A stretch of 10,247 nucleotides of DNA from an uncultured Bacteroides sp. (GTDB lineage Bacteria > Bacteroidota > Bacteroidia > Bacteroidales > Bacteroidaceae), in contig CAJJYX010000118.1 in assembly GCA_905197435.1 (NCBI GenBank), positions 1-10,247 of the forward strand, in the 5' to 3' direction. Under the pieces are notes generated by a model. That model saw nothing but the letters and a program-made list of their open reading frames with translations, did no database searches and was not told where the DNA came from. Within the stretch, counting starts at the first letter, position 1. Every line of letters begins with the position of its first letter. Made by a program: the position numbers and the translations under genes. This document shows positions 1-5,956 of the stretch, piece after piece.

Positions 1-567
1 CAGAACCGCTTCAGAGACCTGGTACCCATCAACCGCCACTACAACGGTACGCTGCGTATTGTGATGGGCAAAGGGTTGAGCTACTTCATGGTCTATTCAC
101 TGGTATCGGTATATATCCTGTGCGTGGTCCCATGGCTTTTCAGCCTCAACCAGATAGCGATACCCGGTGTATTGACCTTGTTCACCCTGCCTTATCTGGC
201 AGCCTGCATCTTCTTTGCCATGACGGCATCCATCGCCATCCGCAACCGCGAAACGTGCATGCTGATGTTTGTGTTCACCTCCGTGCCGTTACTGTTCCTC
301 TCCGGCATTTCCTGGCCGGGAGCTGCCATGCCCGCTTTTTGGAAGTACTTCTCGTACATCTTCCCCTCCACATTCGGCATCAACGGCTATGTGCGCATCA
401 ACAGCATGGGAGCCACACTCGATGAAGTATCTTCCGAGTACCAGGCACTGTGGATACAAGCGGGCATTTACTTCATTACCACTTGCCTGGTATATCGCTG
501 GCAGATACTGCAAAGCAGGAAACATGTGATTGAAGAGTACAAGAAGCATAAGGCAGCAAAGGCGTGA
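1..567 (+). CDS. ABC-2 type transporter permease, C-terminal part (5' end outside the window)
   Basis: The reading frame is open from base 1, so this is the last 188 residues of a longer protein. Four hydrophobic segments are visible at about residues 26-47, 53-80, 84-105 and 149-166 of the fragment. The third ends in FLSGISWP, which is typical of the ABC-2 permease fold, where a short amphipathic loop precedes the last membrane helix. The tail is short, basic and cytoplasmic (KKHKAAKA). The family forms the membrane part of ABC exporters; in Bacteroides such permeases usually follow a HlyD-like subunit gene in drug or lipid efflux operons, but that neighbour is not visible here. The stop lies 9 bases from the stop of the convergent downstream gene. 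The family call is fairly secure; the substrate is unknown. Confidence 0.82.
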   Translation, partial: QNRFRDLVPINRHYNGTLRIVMGKGLSYFMVYSLVSVYILCVVPWLFSLNQIAIPGVLTLFTLPYLAACIFFAMTASIAIRNRETCMLMFVFTSVPLLFLSGISWPGAAMPAFWKYFSYIFPSTFGINGYVRINSMGATLDEVSSEYQALWIQAGIYFITTCLVYRWQILQSRKHVIEEYKKHKAAKA

Positions 568-576
568 CACACTGTT

Positions 577-1641
577 TCAACGCACGTGTTTTTTCAGTAT
601 GGGATAAAGCACCTCAGCATACCTCATAAAGCCCAAATCGGTAAAGTGAATGCCGTCTACCGTAGCTTCCCCGTCGTGGCCGATGATGTCGCGGGAGGAG
701 AGGAAATAGATGTTCTTCTCTCCACGTTGTTTCAGAGAGCGGAAAAAGGCATTCAATGTCTCATTCTTGTCTTTTACTTCTTTGGCTATCTTTGTGTTGA
801 AAGGGGAATGGGTAAAGACCGGATCTTCCACAAAAAGGATAGGGGTATCGGGATGCTTGCTGCGGATGATGGTATAGAATTTATCGGCACGCTCTTTCAT
901 CTGCTCCACTGTGGCATTGGGCGCAAAGTCGAGTACAAACATGGAAGCATCCACACCGGCTATGACATCGGCAATCTCCAAATCGAGCATGGCATTGCCG
1001 CTAAAGCCCAGATTGATGCACTCGCGATTGAGCCAGCGTTCCAGTATATTGGTATGCGCCATGCCCGGACGGGAAGCGCAACCGCCCTGTAAGATGCTGG
1101 TACCATAGAATACCACCGGCTTCCCGCGTTTCGGCAACTCCACTGCCGGTTGGGCAATTTCGGAAAGAGAATCCACACCGATGGAAAGTGAAGTAACCCC
1201 GTCGTATAAAGAAAGATATAGGAGATATTCACGCTCTTCGGGGAGCATATTGCTTACGATAACCGCCTTATTGACCTTGCCCTGCGGACGACCACTGCCG
1301 GCAAAGACCCATTTGCCGTCTTGCAGGCAGTAAAGGTCGAGCCCTTTAATGCCGGTCGGCGTCATGTGGTTCATACTTGCATTATTCCTCACCTCCCATT
1401 TGGCGGCAATGCTTGTGGAGTTGGAACGGAAGCGCACGGCCAGTCCGGCACTGTTGCGGCCCAAGTCCCACAAAGGCTTACGGGAGATGTCCTGCAAAGA
1501 GTCGGGCAGGCGTTCATAGCGGGTAAGGGTAGATTCCGTAGCTTTGCCCAGAAGGGGGAAGGCAGAAGCATCGTGATAGACAGTCTGGGCATTGGCAACA
1601 GCAGCCAACAACAAGCCCGTCAAAAATACTTTGATTTTCAT
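577..1641 (-). CDS. Exported SGNH/GDSL-family hydrolase (GxDLY N-terminal domain plus SGNH domain)
   Basis: This is a 354-residue protein with a signal peptide (residues 1-18, hydrophobic core, AxA-type site ANA before Gln19), so it acts in the periplasm or at the surface. The N-terminal half (about 20-165) is a beta-rich domain containing GLDLY (100-104), the hallmark of the GxDLY SGNH-associated domain. The C-terminal half carries the SGNH blocks: GTSILQG with probable nucleophile Ser182, GFSGN (212-216), DFAPN with Asn242, and DGIH with Asp329 and His332 completing the triad. The family hydrolyses esters, often acetyl groups on carbohydrates; the substrate cannot be read from the sequence. 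The ATG at 1641 is the natural start because the signal peptide begins there and a TAnnTTTG box sits about 33 bases upstream. The gene appears to be a single transcription unit. Confidence 0.9.
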   Translation of the reverse strand: MKIKVFLTGLLLAAVANAQTVYHDASAFPLLGKATESTLTRYERLPDSLQDISRKPLWDLGRNSAGLAVRFRSNSTSIAAKWEVRNNASMNHMTPTGIKGLDLYCLQDGKWVFAGSGRPQGKVNKAVIVSNMLPEEREYLLYLSLYDGVTSLSIGVDSLSEIAQPAVELPKRGKPVVFYGTSILQGGCASRPGMAHTNILERWLNRECINLGFSGNAMLDLEIADVIAGVDASMFVLDFAPNATVEQMKERADKFYTIIRSKHPDTPILFVEDPVFTHSPFNTKIAKEVKDKNETLNAFFRSLKQRGEKNIYFLSSRDIIGHDGEATVDGIHFTDLGFMRYAEVLYPILKKHVR

Positions 1642-1673
1642 ACGATAAGAAATTAAGTGTTAAGTATCAGTTG

Positions 1674-1681
1674 CAAAGATA
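1674..1681 (-). promoter_or_regulatory. Bacteroidales -7 box for the SGNH hydrolase gene
   Basis: Read on the minus strand the bases are TATCTTTG, an exact match to TAnnTTTG. This would give a transcript with a leader of roughly 25-30 bases before the ATG at 1641. A TTG for the -33 element is only loosely placed, around 1704-1706. A second identical TATCTTTG lies further upstream at 1748-1755 on the same strand and could be an alternative promoter. Confidence 0.55.
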
Positions 1682-1698
1682 ATGCAAGGTGAGCGCAG

Positions 1699-1721
1699 AA
1701 CATCAAGCTTGCTTGAATGTT
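1699..1721. promoter_or_regulatory. Imperfect palindrome upstream of the SGNH hydrolase promoter
   Basis: AACATCAAGC, two bases, then GCTTG-A-ATGTT forms a 10-bp inverted repeat with a single bulged A. It covers the -33 region of the minus-strand promoter, a usual place for a regulator site. No cognate regulator gene is evident, so the role is an inference from position. Confidence 0.3.
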
Positions 1722-1813
1722 ATGCCGAACCGCAGCTTATCTTCTGCAAAGATACAAGGTTTCCTTGAAAAACGAAGAAACGGAAGCATTTTACATCTAT
1801 TAACTCCTGCATG

Positions 1814-1844
1814 CTTGTTCTTTTACGTAACATTCGTACTTTTG
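1814..1844 (+). promoter_or_regulatory. Candidate Bacteroidales promoter for the thioredoxin-fold gene
   Basis: TACTTTTG at 1837-1844 matches TAnnTTTG, with CTTG at 1814-1817 placed 19 bases upstream as a -33 element. The box lies so close to the ATGs at 1851 and 1860 that the transcript would be leaderless or have only about a 10-base leader. This favours the ATG at 1860 and rules out starts upstream of the box. Confidence 0.45.
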
Positions 1845-1859
1845 AGGAAAATGACTGAT

Positions 1860-3758
1860 ATGAGACACATCCATTTAATCTTAGCAAGCTTCTTGCTGTG
1901 TATCTGCTGCACCCTGCAAGCCAAGCACCACGTGATTGACCGGCCACCGTTCATCGTAAGCAACACTACTTCCATCGAAGTGAGTAAAGTAGTCATCAGT
2001 GACACAGCCACCGTGCTCCACATTTATGCCAAGTACCGCCCCAAGAACTGGATACAGATTGCAACCGACAGCTACCTGACAGATAATAACGGAGAAACTT
2101 ACCAGTTGCGTTCAGGCATAGGCATCACCCCGGGTAAGGAATTCTGGATGCCCGAATCGGGCGAAGCGGAATTCCAACTGGTCTTCCCTCCCCTGCCCGA
2201 CAATGCCACCTCCATCGACTTCACCGAAGGCGAGAAGGTGGAAAACGGATTCAGCATCTGGGGCATACAGCTGAAAAGCAGGAAACTGCCGGAACAGGTA
2301 CTTCCCCGGAATGCCGTAGTGCACAAAGCCGATCCCAACGCCGGACTTCCCGAACCGGTCATCCAATATGGAAAAGCCACGCTGAAAGGAAAACTCCTGG
2401 ACTTCCGTCCCAACATGGGAATGCCAATCAGTATTGCCGTATGGGAGAATATCAAAGGAGACATCACCGACATACCGGTTGACATCCAGCCCGACGGAAG
2501 TTTCACCAAAGAAGTGACGCTGCCCAGCACTACCCCATGCACCCTGTATTTGGGCAGAGAATATATGCTCCAGCTCTTCATGGAACCGGGCAAAACAACA
2601 GAAATATACGTCAACCTGCGCGAAGCTTCCCGACGCAAATCCAAATTCCACAGCGAGGAGAAACCTTATGGGGAGGTGGCATACATCAACGGCCCGCTGG
2701 AAACCGTGGCGCAAGAGTTGAACGGGAACCATCCCGACATCAACATGCAAAACAAGATCTATCAAGGTATAGCCGCATTGGCAGGCAAGGATATTGATGC
2801 AGCCAAAGCATACGTACTTCAAATATCCGACGAAACACAAGAAGCAATAGACAAGTTGCCTTACAGTGCTTCTACCCGGCAACTGCTGACCATCAATAAC
2901 AAGCTGACCACAAACGCCATACTGGCTTCTGCTGCCAGCATACTGACATCGGCCGCCCTACAAGCCAACCTCATCAAACGGGAGGAAGCGAACAACTATT
3001 ATCAGGAACTCGCCAAGAAAGTACCGGCCAACTACGTACCCGACGAAGACATGGCCATATTGAACGTACCGCAAGCCGTTCTGTCCAACCAGTACGTACA
3101 AATGGCTTCAAGGAATGTCGGGCGGAGCGGAGAACTTGCCAAAGCATGGGGAACAGACAAAGGCATCTTCTTCGATATAGCCCGCAATGTCACCCTCTAC
3201 CGGGGCATCAAGAACTTCACCCCGCTCACCGAGGAGCAAAAGGCAACCGTTGCCGCCATGCCCGCCGCCTACCGCGAGATGCTGACTGCCGCCAATGACG
3301 AGCTGCTGGCACAGCTCGAAGCCAACAAGAAAAAGACGGGCTACACCGTCCATCAAGTGGATGCCGATGTCAGCAACGAAGAGTTGTTTGCTTCCATCAT
3401 CAGCAAATTCAAAGGGAAAGTAGTGTTAGTAGATTTCTGGGCCACCTGGTGCGGTCCGTGCCGCATGGCAAACAAGATGATGGTTCCCATGAAGGAAGAG
3501 TTGAAAGACAAGGACATCGTATATCTGTACATCACCGGTGAGACCTCACCCCTGAAGACTTGGGAGAATATGATTCCCGACATCCATGGCGAGCACTTCC
3601 GCCTGACGGATGCCCAATGGAAATACCTGTCGGACGCATTTAAGATAGAAGGTGTACCGACTTATCTGATTGTAGACCGCAAAGGAAATACCACGTTCAG
3701 GCAAACCGGCTTTCCGGGAGTGGAGAAGATGAAGGAAGAATTGCTGAAAGTGAACTAA
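1860..3758 (+). CDS. Exported thioredoxin-fold (TlpA-like) protein with large N-terminal beta domains
   Basis: The protein has 632 residues from the ATG at 1860 (an in-frame ATG at 1851 would add three). Residues 1-21 form a signal peptide ending LQA, so the protein is probably periplasmic; there is no convincing lipobox despite several cysteines. Residues ~22-145 form a beta-rich region, ~170-255 resemble the DUF4369-like module that often precedes TlpA domains in Bacteroidetes, and ~260-490 are mostly helical. The last ~130 residues are a thioredoxin fold with DFWATWCGPC (active-site CGPC at 531-534) and the cis-proline motif GVPTY (Pro600). The redox role, as thiol-disulfide reductase or isomerase in the envelope, follows from the family; the partner is unknown. 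The gene stands alone, divergent from the SGNH hydrolase gene and convergent with the GH109-like gene. Confidence 0.88.
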   Translation: MRHIHLILASFLLCICCTLQAKHHVIDRPPFIVSNTTSIEVSKVVISDTATVLHIYAKYRPKNWIQIATDSYLTDNNGETYQLRSGIGITPGKEFWMPESGEAEFQLVFPPLPDNATSIDFTEGEKVENGFSIWGIQLKSRKLPEQVLPRNAVVHKADPNAGLPEPVIQYGKATLKGKLLDFRPNMGMPISIAVWENIKGDITDIPVDIQPDGSFTKEVTLPSTTPCTLYLGREYMLQLFMEPGKTTEIYVNLREASRRKSKFHSEEKPYGEVAYINGPLETVAQELNGNHPDINMQNKIYQGIAALAGKDIDAAKAYVLQISDETQEAIDKLPYSASTRQLLTINNKLTTNAILASAASILTSAALQANLIKREEANNYYQELAKKVPANYVPDEDMAILNVPQAVLSNQYVQMASRNVGRSGELAKAWGTDKGIFFDIARNVTLYRGIKNFTPLTEEQKATVAAMPAAYREMLTAANDELLAQLEANKKKTGYTVHQVDADVSNEELFASIISKFKGKVVLVDFWATWCGPCRMANKMMVPMKEELKDKDIVYLYITGETSPLKTWENMIPDIHGEHFRLTDAQWKYLSDAFKIEGVPTYLIVDRKGNTTFRQTGFPGVEKMKEELLKVN

Positions 3759-3773
3759 TGACAAACTGATGAA

Positions 3774-3803
3774 GGAGGTGTGTCAAAGTTTCGACACACC
3801 TCC
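3774..3803. terminator. Bidirectional terminator-like hairpin between convergent genes
   Basis: GGAGGTGTGTC (3774-3784) pairs perfectly with GACACACCTCC (3793-3803) across an 8-base loop. It sits 15 bases after the stop of the thioredoxin-fold gene and 13 bases after the stop of the opposing GH109-like gene. Neither side has a run of T, so it is either a weak intrinsic terminator or a 3'-end stabilising hairpin shared by both transcripts. Confidence 0.65.
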
Positions 3804-3816
3804 CGGTATGCTATCA

Positions 3817-5355
3817 CTACTTTTCAGCCCACTCCTTTGCTCCCTGCTCCTTCAGTTTAGCAGTAAACGCTTTAGCCTTTTCCATGGAAGCGACTTCCTC
3901 TTCCGGACTTGCATAAGCATGCTTGTAGCCTTTCACCACATTCCATTCACCACGGGTGAAATCGGGGAATGCCACGGCAGCACAACCATTGTCCATAGAA
4001 AGTTCCCCCAATTCTGCAAGGCAGCACCACTCGGCAAGGTCGTACACATCCATATCCAAAGGAAGCCCGTTCTGCAAGCAATATACCAGACGGCTGTCCA
4101 TCACGAAGTCCATGCCTCCATGCCCCCCTACTTCCTTGGCCATCTCACCGTACTTCTTCAAGACGGGATGCTGGTATTTCTCTATAAGCGTCTCCATCTC
4201 CGCCTCCGGCAGGAAACCGTGTGAATTCAAATCATCTACCTTGGGCTGAACGCCCGATGCACTCAACTGGTCAGCGTCAAGCGCATATCCTTCCACCGGA
4301 TATTTGTTGGCGAACCCTTTGGTACCCGTAAGCTGGTACAGACGGTTATAAGGTTGCGGCGTCATCACATTATGCTGAATCTCAATCACCTTTCCATTGG
4401 CTGTGCGGATCATGGTCGTGGTATGGTCGCCATTACGGAATTCCTCACACTCCCGACCGGTTCTTTTCTCCACCAACTCCTTACCTATCACAGATTTGGT
4501 GTCCATGGCTACCAACGTTTCCATACGGTCGCCACGGTGAATATCGAGCGCCTGCGCCACCGGACCAAGGCCATGAGTGGCATACACATCACCGCGATGC
4601 TTCATGTTGTAGTCCAAGCGCCAACCCAGTTCGTCATTTTCCCCATTCTTCCAATAATGATCCCAATACGGGCTCAGATTATGGATATAAGCGCCTTGCG
4701 CACGGATAACCTCACCGAATACGCCATGCTGTGCCATGTTCAGCGTGTTCATTTCAAACCAGTCATAACAGCAGTTCTCCAGAATGAAACAATGCTTACG
4801 GGTAGACTCGCTCAAATCAATCAAGTCCCAACATTCCTGCAGGTTCATGCCCGAAGGCACCTCTATTGCCACATTCTTGCCGTTCTCCAACGCACATTTG
4901 GCAACGGGGAAGTGATGCAACCAGTCTACAGCAATATAAACCAAGTCTATGTCATCACGTTTGCAAAGTTCCTCGTATCCCTTGTCACCGGAATAGACGG
5001 CCGCTTTGGGCATGGATGCTTTCTTCAAGAGCTCCTGGCATTTTTCCGCACGGGCCTCCTCATTATCACAAAGAGCCACTACCTGCGTGCCGGGAATATA
5101 GGTGAAACGCTCCACCGCTCCGGGACCACGCATGCCCAAACCGACAAAACCTACACGGACTACATCCAGTTTCGGAATAGCCAGCCCCAATACACTCTTC
5201 TGTCCTGCCGGACGTTCGGGAGTCCTGACTACAATAGTGCCATTCTTCCATTCCCATTGAGTCCCCTTCTCTGTGGTTTGTACAGTAGAAGTCTGACTTG
5301 TGCATGCGCCCAACACAAAGCACATTCCCAGTAACAACGATTTAATTTTCTCCAT
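3817..5355 (-). CDS. GH109-like lipoprotein (Gfo/Idh/MocA fold), probable alpha-N-acetylgalactosaminidase
   Basis: This is a 512-residue lipoprotein: the signal sequence ends in the lipobox LGAC, with Cys18 as the lipidation site. A Rossmann NAD-binding domain starts at ~66 with VGFVGLGMRG (68-77) and continues with ALCDNEEAR (94-102), AVDWLHH (142-148) and EVPSG (165-169). The C-terminal part has RGDVYATHGLGP (254-265), a segment characteristic of glycoside hydrolase family 109, where NAD stays bound and the glycosidic bond is broken by an oxidation-elimination cycle. Family members remove terminal alpha-GalNAc from glycans such as mucin or blood-group A structures; this use here is inferred from the family. 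An ordinary secreted Gfo/Idh/MocA oxidoreductase remains possible. The gene is monocistronic, and divergent from the BlaI/M56 operon. Confidence 0.8.
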   Translation of the reverse strand: MEKIKSLLLGMCFVLGACTSQTSTVQTTEKGTQWEWKNGTIVVRTPERPAGQKSVLGLAIPKLDVVRVGFVGLGMRGPGAVERFTYIPGTQVVALCDNEEARAEKCQELLKKASMPKAAVYSGDKGYEELCKRDDIDLVYIAVDWLHHFPVAKCALENGKNVAIEVPSGMNLQECWDLIDLSESTRKHCFILENCCYDWFEMNTLNMAQHGVFGEVIRAQGAYIHNLSPYWDHYWKNGENDELGWRLDYNMKHRGDVYATHGLGPVAQALDIHRGDRMETLVAMDTKSVIGKELVEKRTGRECEEFRNGDHTTTMIRTANGKVIEIQHNVMTPQPYNRLYQLTGTKGFANKYPVEGYALDADQLSASGVQPKVDDLNSHGFLPEAEMETLIEKYQHPVLKKYGEMAKEVGGHGGMDFVMDSRLVYCLQNGLPLDMDVYDLAEWCCLAELGELSMDNGCAAVAFPDFTRGEWNVVKGYKHAYASPEEEVASMEKAKAFTAKLKEQGAKEWAEK

Positions 5356-5391
5356 ATTTCCGCTTTATTTAAGGTAAAAGAATCAAAGCAC

Positions 5392-5399
5392 CAAAGATA
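5392..5399 (-). promoter_or_regulatory. Candidate -7 box for the GH109-like gene
   Basis: The minus-strand bases TATCTTTG match TAnnTTTG exactly and lie about 37 bases upstream of the ATG at 5355. I do not see a -33 TTTG at the usual 19-21 base distance, so only half of the promoter is supported. Confidence 0.45.
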
Positions 5400-5514
5400 G
5401 GTAATATTAACCAAAAGAAGATTATCAACAGCCATGTTCTTTTCAATCCGGCACCCCCAAAAGCGCATATAACATAAGGATTTAGATTAATTAACTCACT
5501 GCCCGACGCTTGTT

Positions 5515-5529
5515 TACGAAATATTCGTA
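5515..5529. promoter_or_regulatory. Probable BlaI-type operator (palindrome)
   Basis: TACGAA-ATA-TTCGTA is a perfect 6-bp dyad with a 3-base centre. Its last two bases are the first two of the -7 box at 5528-5535, so a protein bound here would block the promoter of the repressor-peptidase operon. BlaI/MecI repressors bind TAC...GTA-type dyads in their own promoters, so autoregulation is the natural reading. Binding is inferred. Confidence 0.6.
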
Positions 5530-5535
5530 GCTTTG
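5528..5535 (+). promoter_or_regulatory. -7 box of the BlaI-M56 operon promoter
   Basis: TAGCTTTG matches TAnnTTTG and is 27 bases upstream of the ATG at 5563, giving a leader of about 20-25 bases. A clear -33 TTTG at the standard distance is missing, as might be expected for a promoter whose upstream half is taken up by the palindrome. This box also shows that the in-frame ATG at 5533 lies in promoter DNA and is not the start. Confidence 0.55.
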
Positions 5536-5562
5536 CATCGAATTCATTTAAACACTTTATCC

Positions 5563-5925
5563 ATGGAAAAGTTAACGATACAGGAAGAAGAAGCAATGTT
5601 GTACATTTGGGAACTGGGCAGTTGCTTCGTTAAAGACATTGTTGCCAAATATCCCAAACCGGTGCCTCCCTACACAACTGTAGCCTCCATCGTGAAAAAC
5701 CTGGAACGCAAACAGTATATCCGCGCCGCACGCGTAGGCAATACCTACCAATACACCCCGCTTATACGGGAAAGCGAGTACAAACGTACGTTCATGAATG
5801 GTTTTGTGCGCAATTACTTTGAAAATTCTTATAAGGAAATGGTTTCGTTCTTCGCAAAGGATCAGAAAATTTCGGCCAGTGACCTGAAAGACATTATAGA
5901 TATGATAGAAAAGGGAAAAGAGTAA
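5563..5925 (+). CDS. BlaI/MecI-family winged-helix transcriptional repressor
   Basis: The protein has 120 residues, the usual size for the family. The N-terminal winged helix-turn-helix starts MEKLTIQEEEAMLYIWELG and has the recognition-helix region PPYTTVASIVKNLERKQYI (35-53) followed by the wing with YTP (64-66). The C-terminal third (about 75-118) is the helical dimerisation tail. MVSFFAKDQKIS (93-104) aligns with the region where staphylococcal BlaI/MecI is cut between Asn and Phe; here the equivalent pair would be Phe96-Phe97 (inference). The gene is 31 bases upstream of the M56 peptidase gene with no terminator between, the standard repressor-protease operon. It likely represses its own promoter through the palindrome at 5515-5529. 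Targets elsewhere in the genome are unknown. Confidence 0.9.
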   Translation: MEKLTIQEEEAMLYIWELGSCFVKDIVAKYPKPVPPYTTVASIVKNLERKQYIRAARVGNTYQYTPLIRESEYKRTFMNGFVRNYFENSYKEMVSFFAKDQKISASDLKDIIDMIEKGKE

Positions 5926-5956
5926 ATATCTGAAGTTCAACCCAAAAACAAAGATT

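Noticed and set aside
566..597. Terminator for the ABC permease at the run of T near 590
   Set aside because: Only a 4-bp possible stem precedes the T-run and the bases code for the C-terminus of the SGNH hydrolase on the other strand.
1689..1859. N-terminal extension of the thioredoxin-fold protein to a start at 1689
   Set aside because: The extension would put the signal peptide at residue 58 and run through the palindrome and the TAnnTTTG boxes; the start at 1860 (or 1851) gives a normal signal peptide.
2112..2882. A 256-residue open frame on the minus strand inside the thioredoxin-fold gene
   Set aside because: It is antisense to a confident gene, with no domain, promoter or credible composition.
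4354..5334. A 326-residue open frame on the plus strand opposite the GH109-like gene
   Set aside because: It lies wholly antisense to a well-supported lipoprotein gene, lacks recognisable domains, and arises from the codon bias of the true gene.
5533..5562. Earlier in-frame ATG for the BlaI-type repressor
   Set aside because: The ATG-containing stretch begins inside the -7 box, and the family's N-terminus matches MEKLTIQE at 5563.
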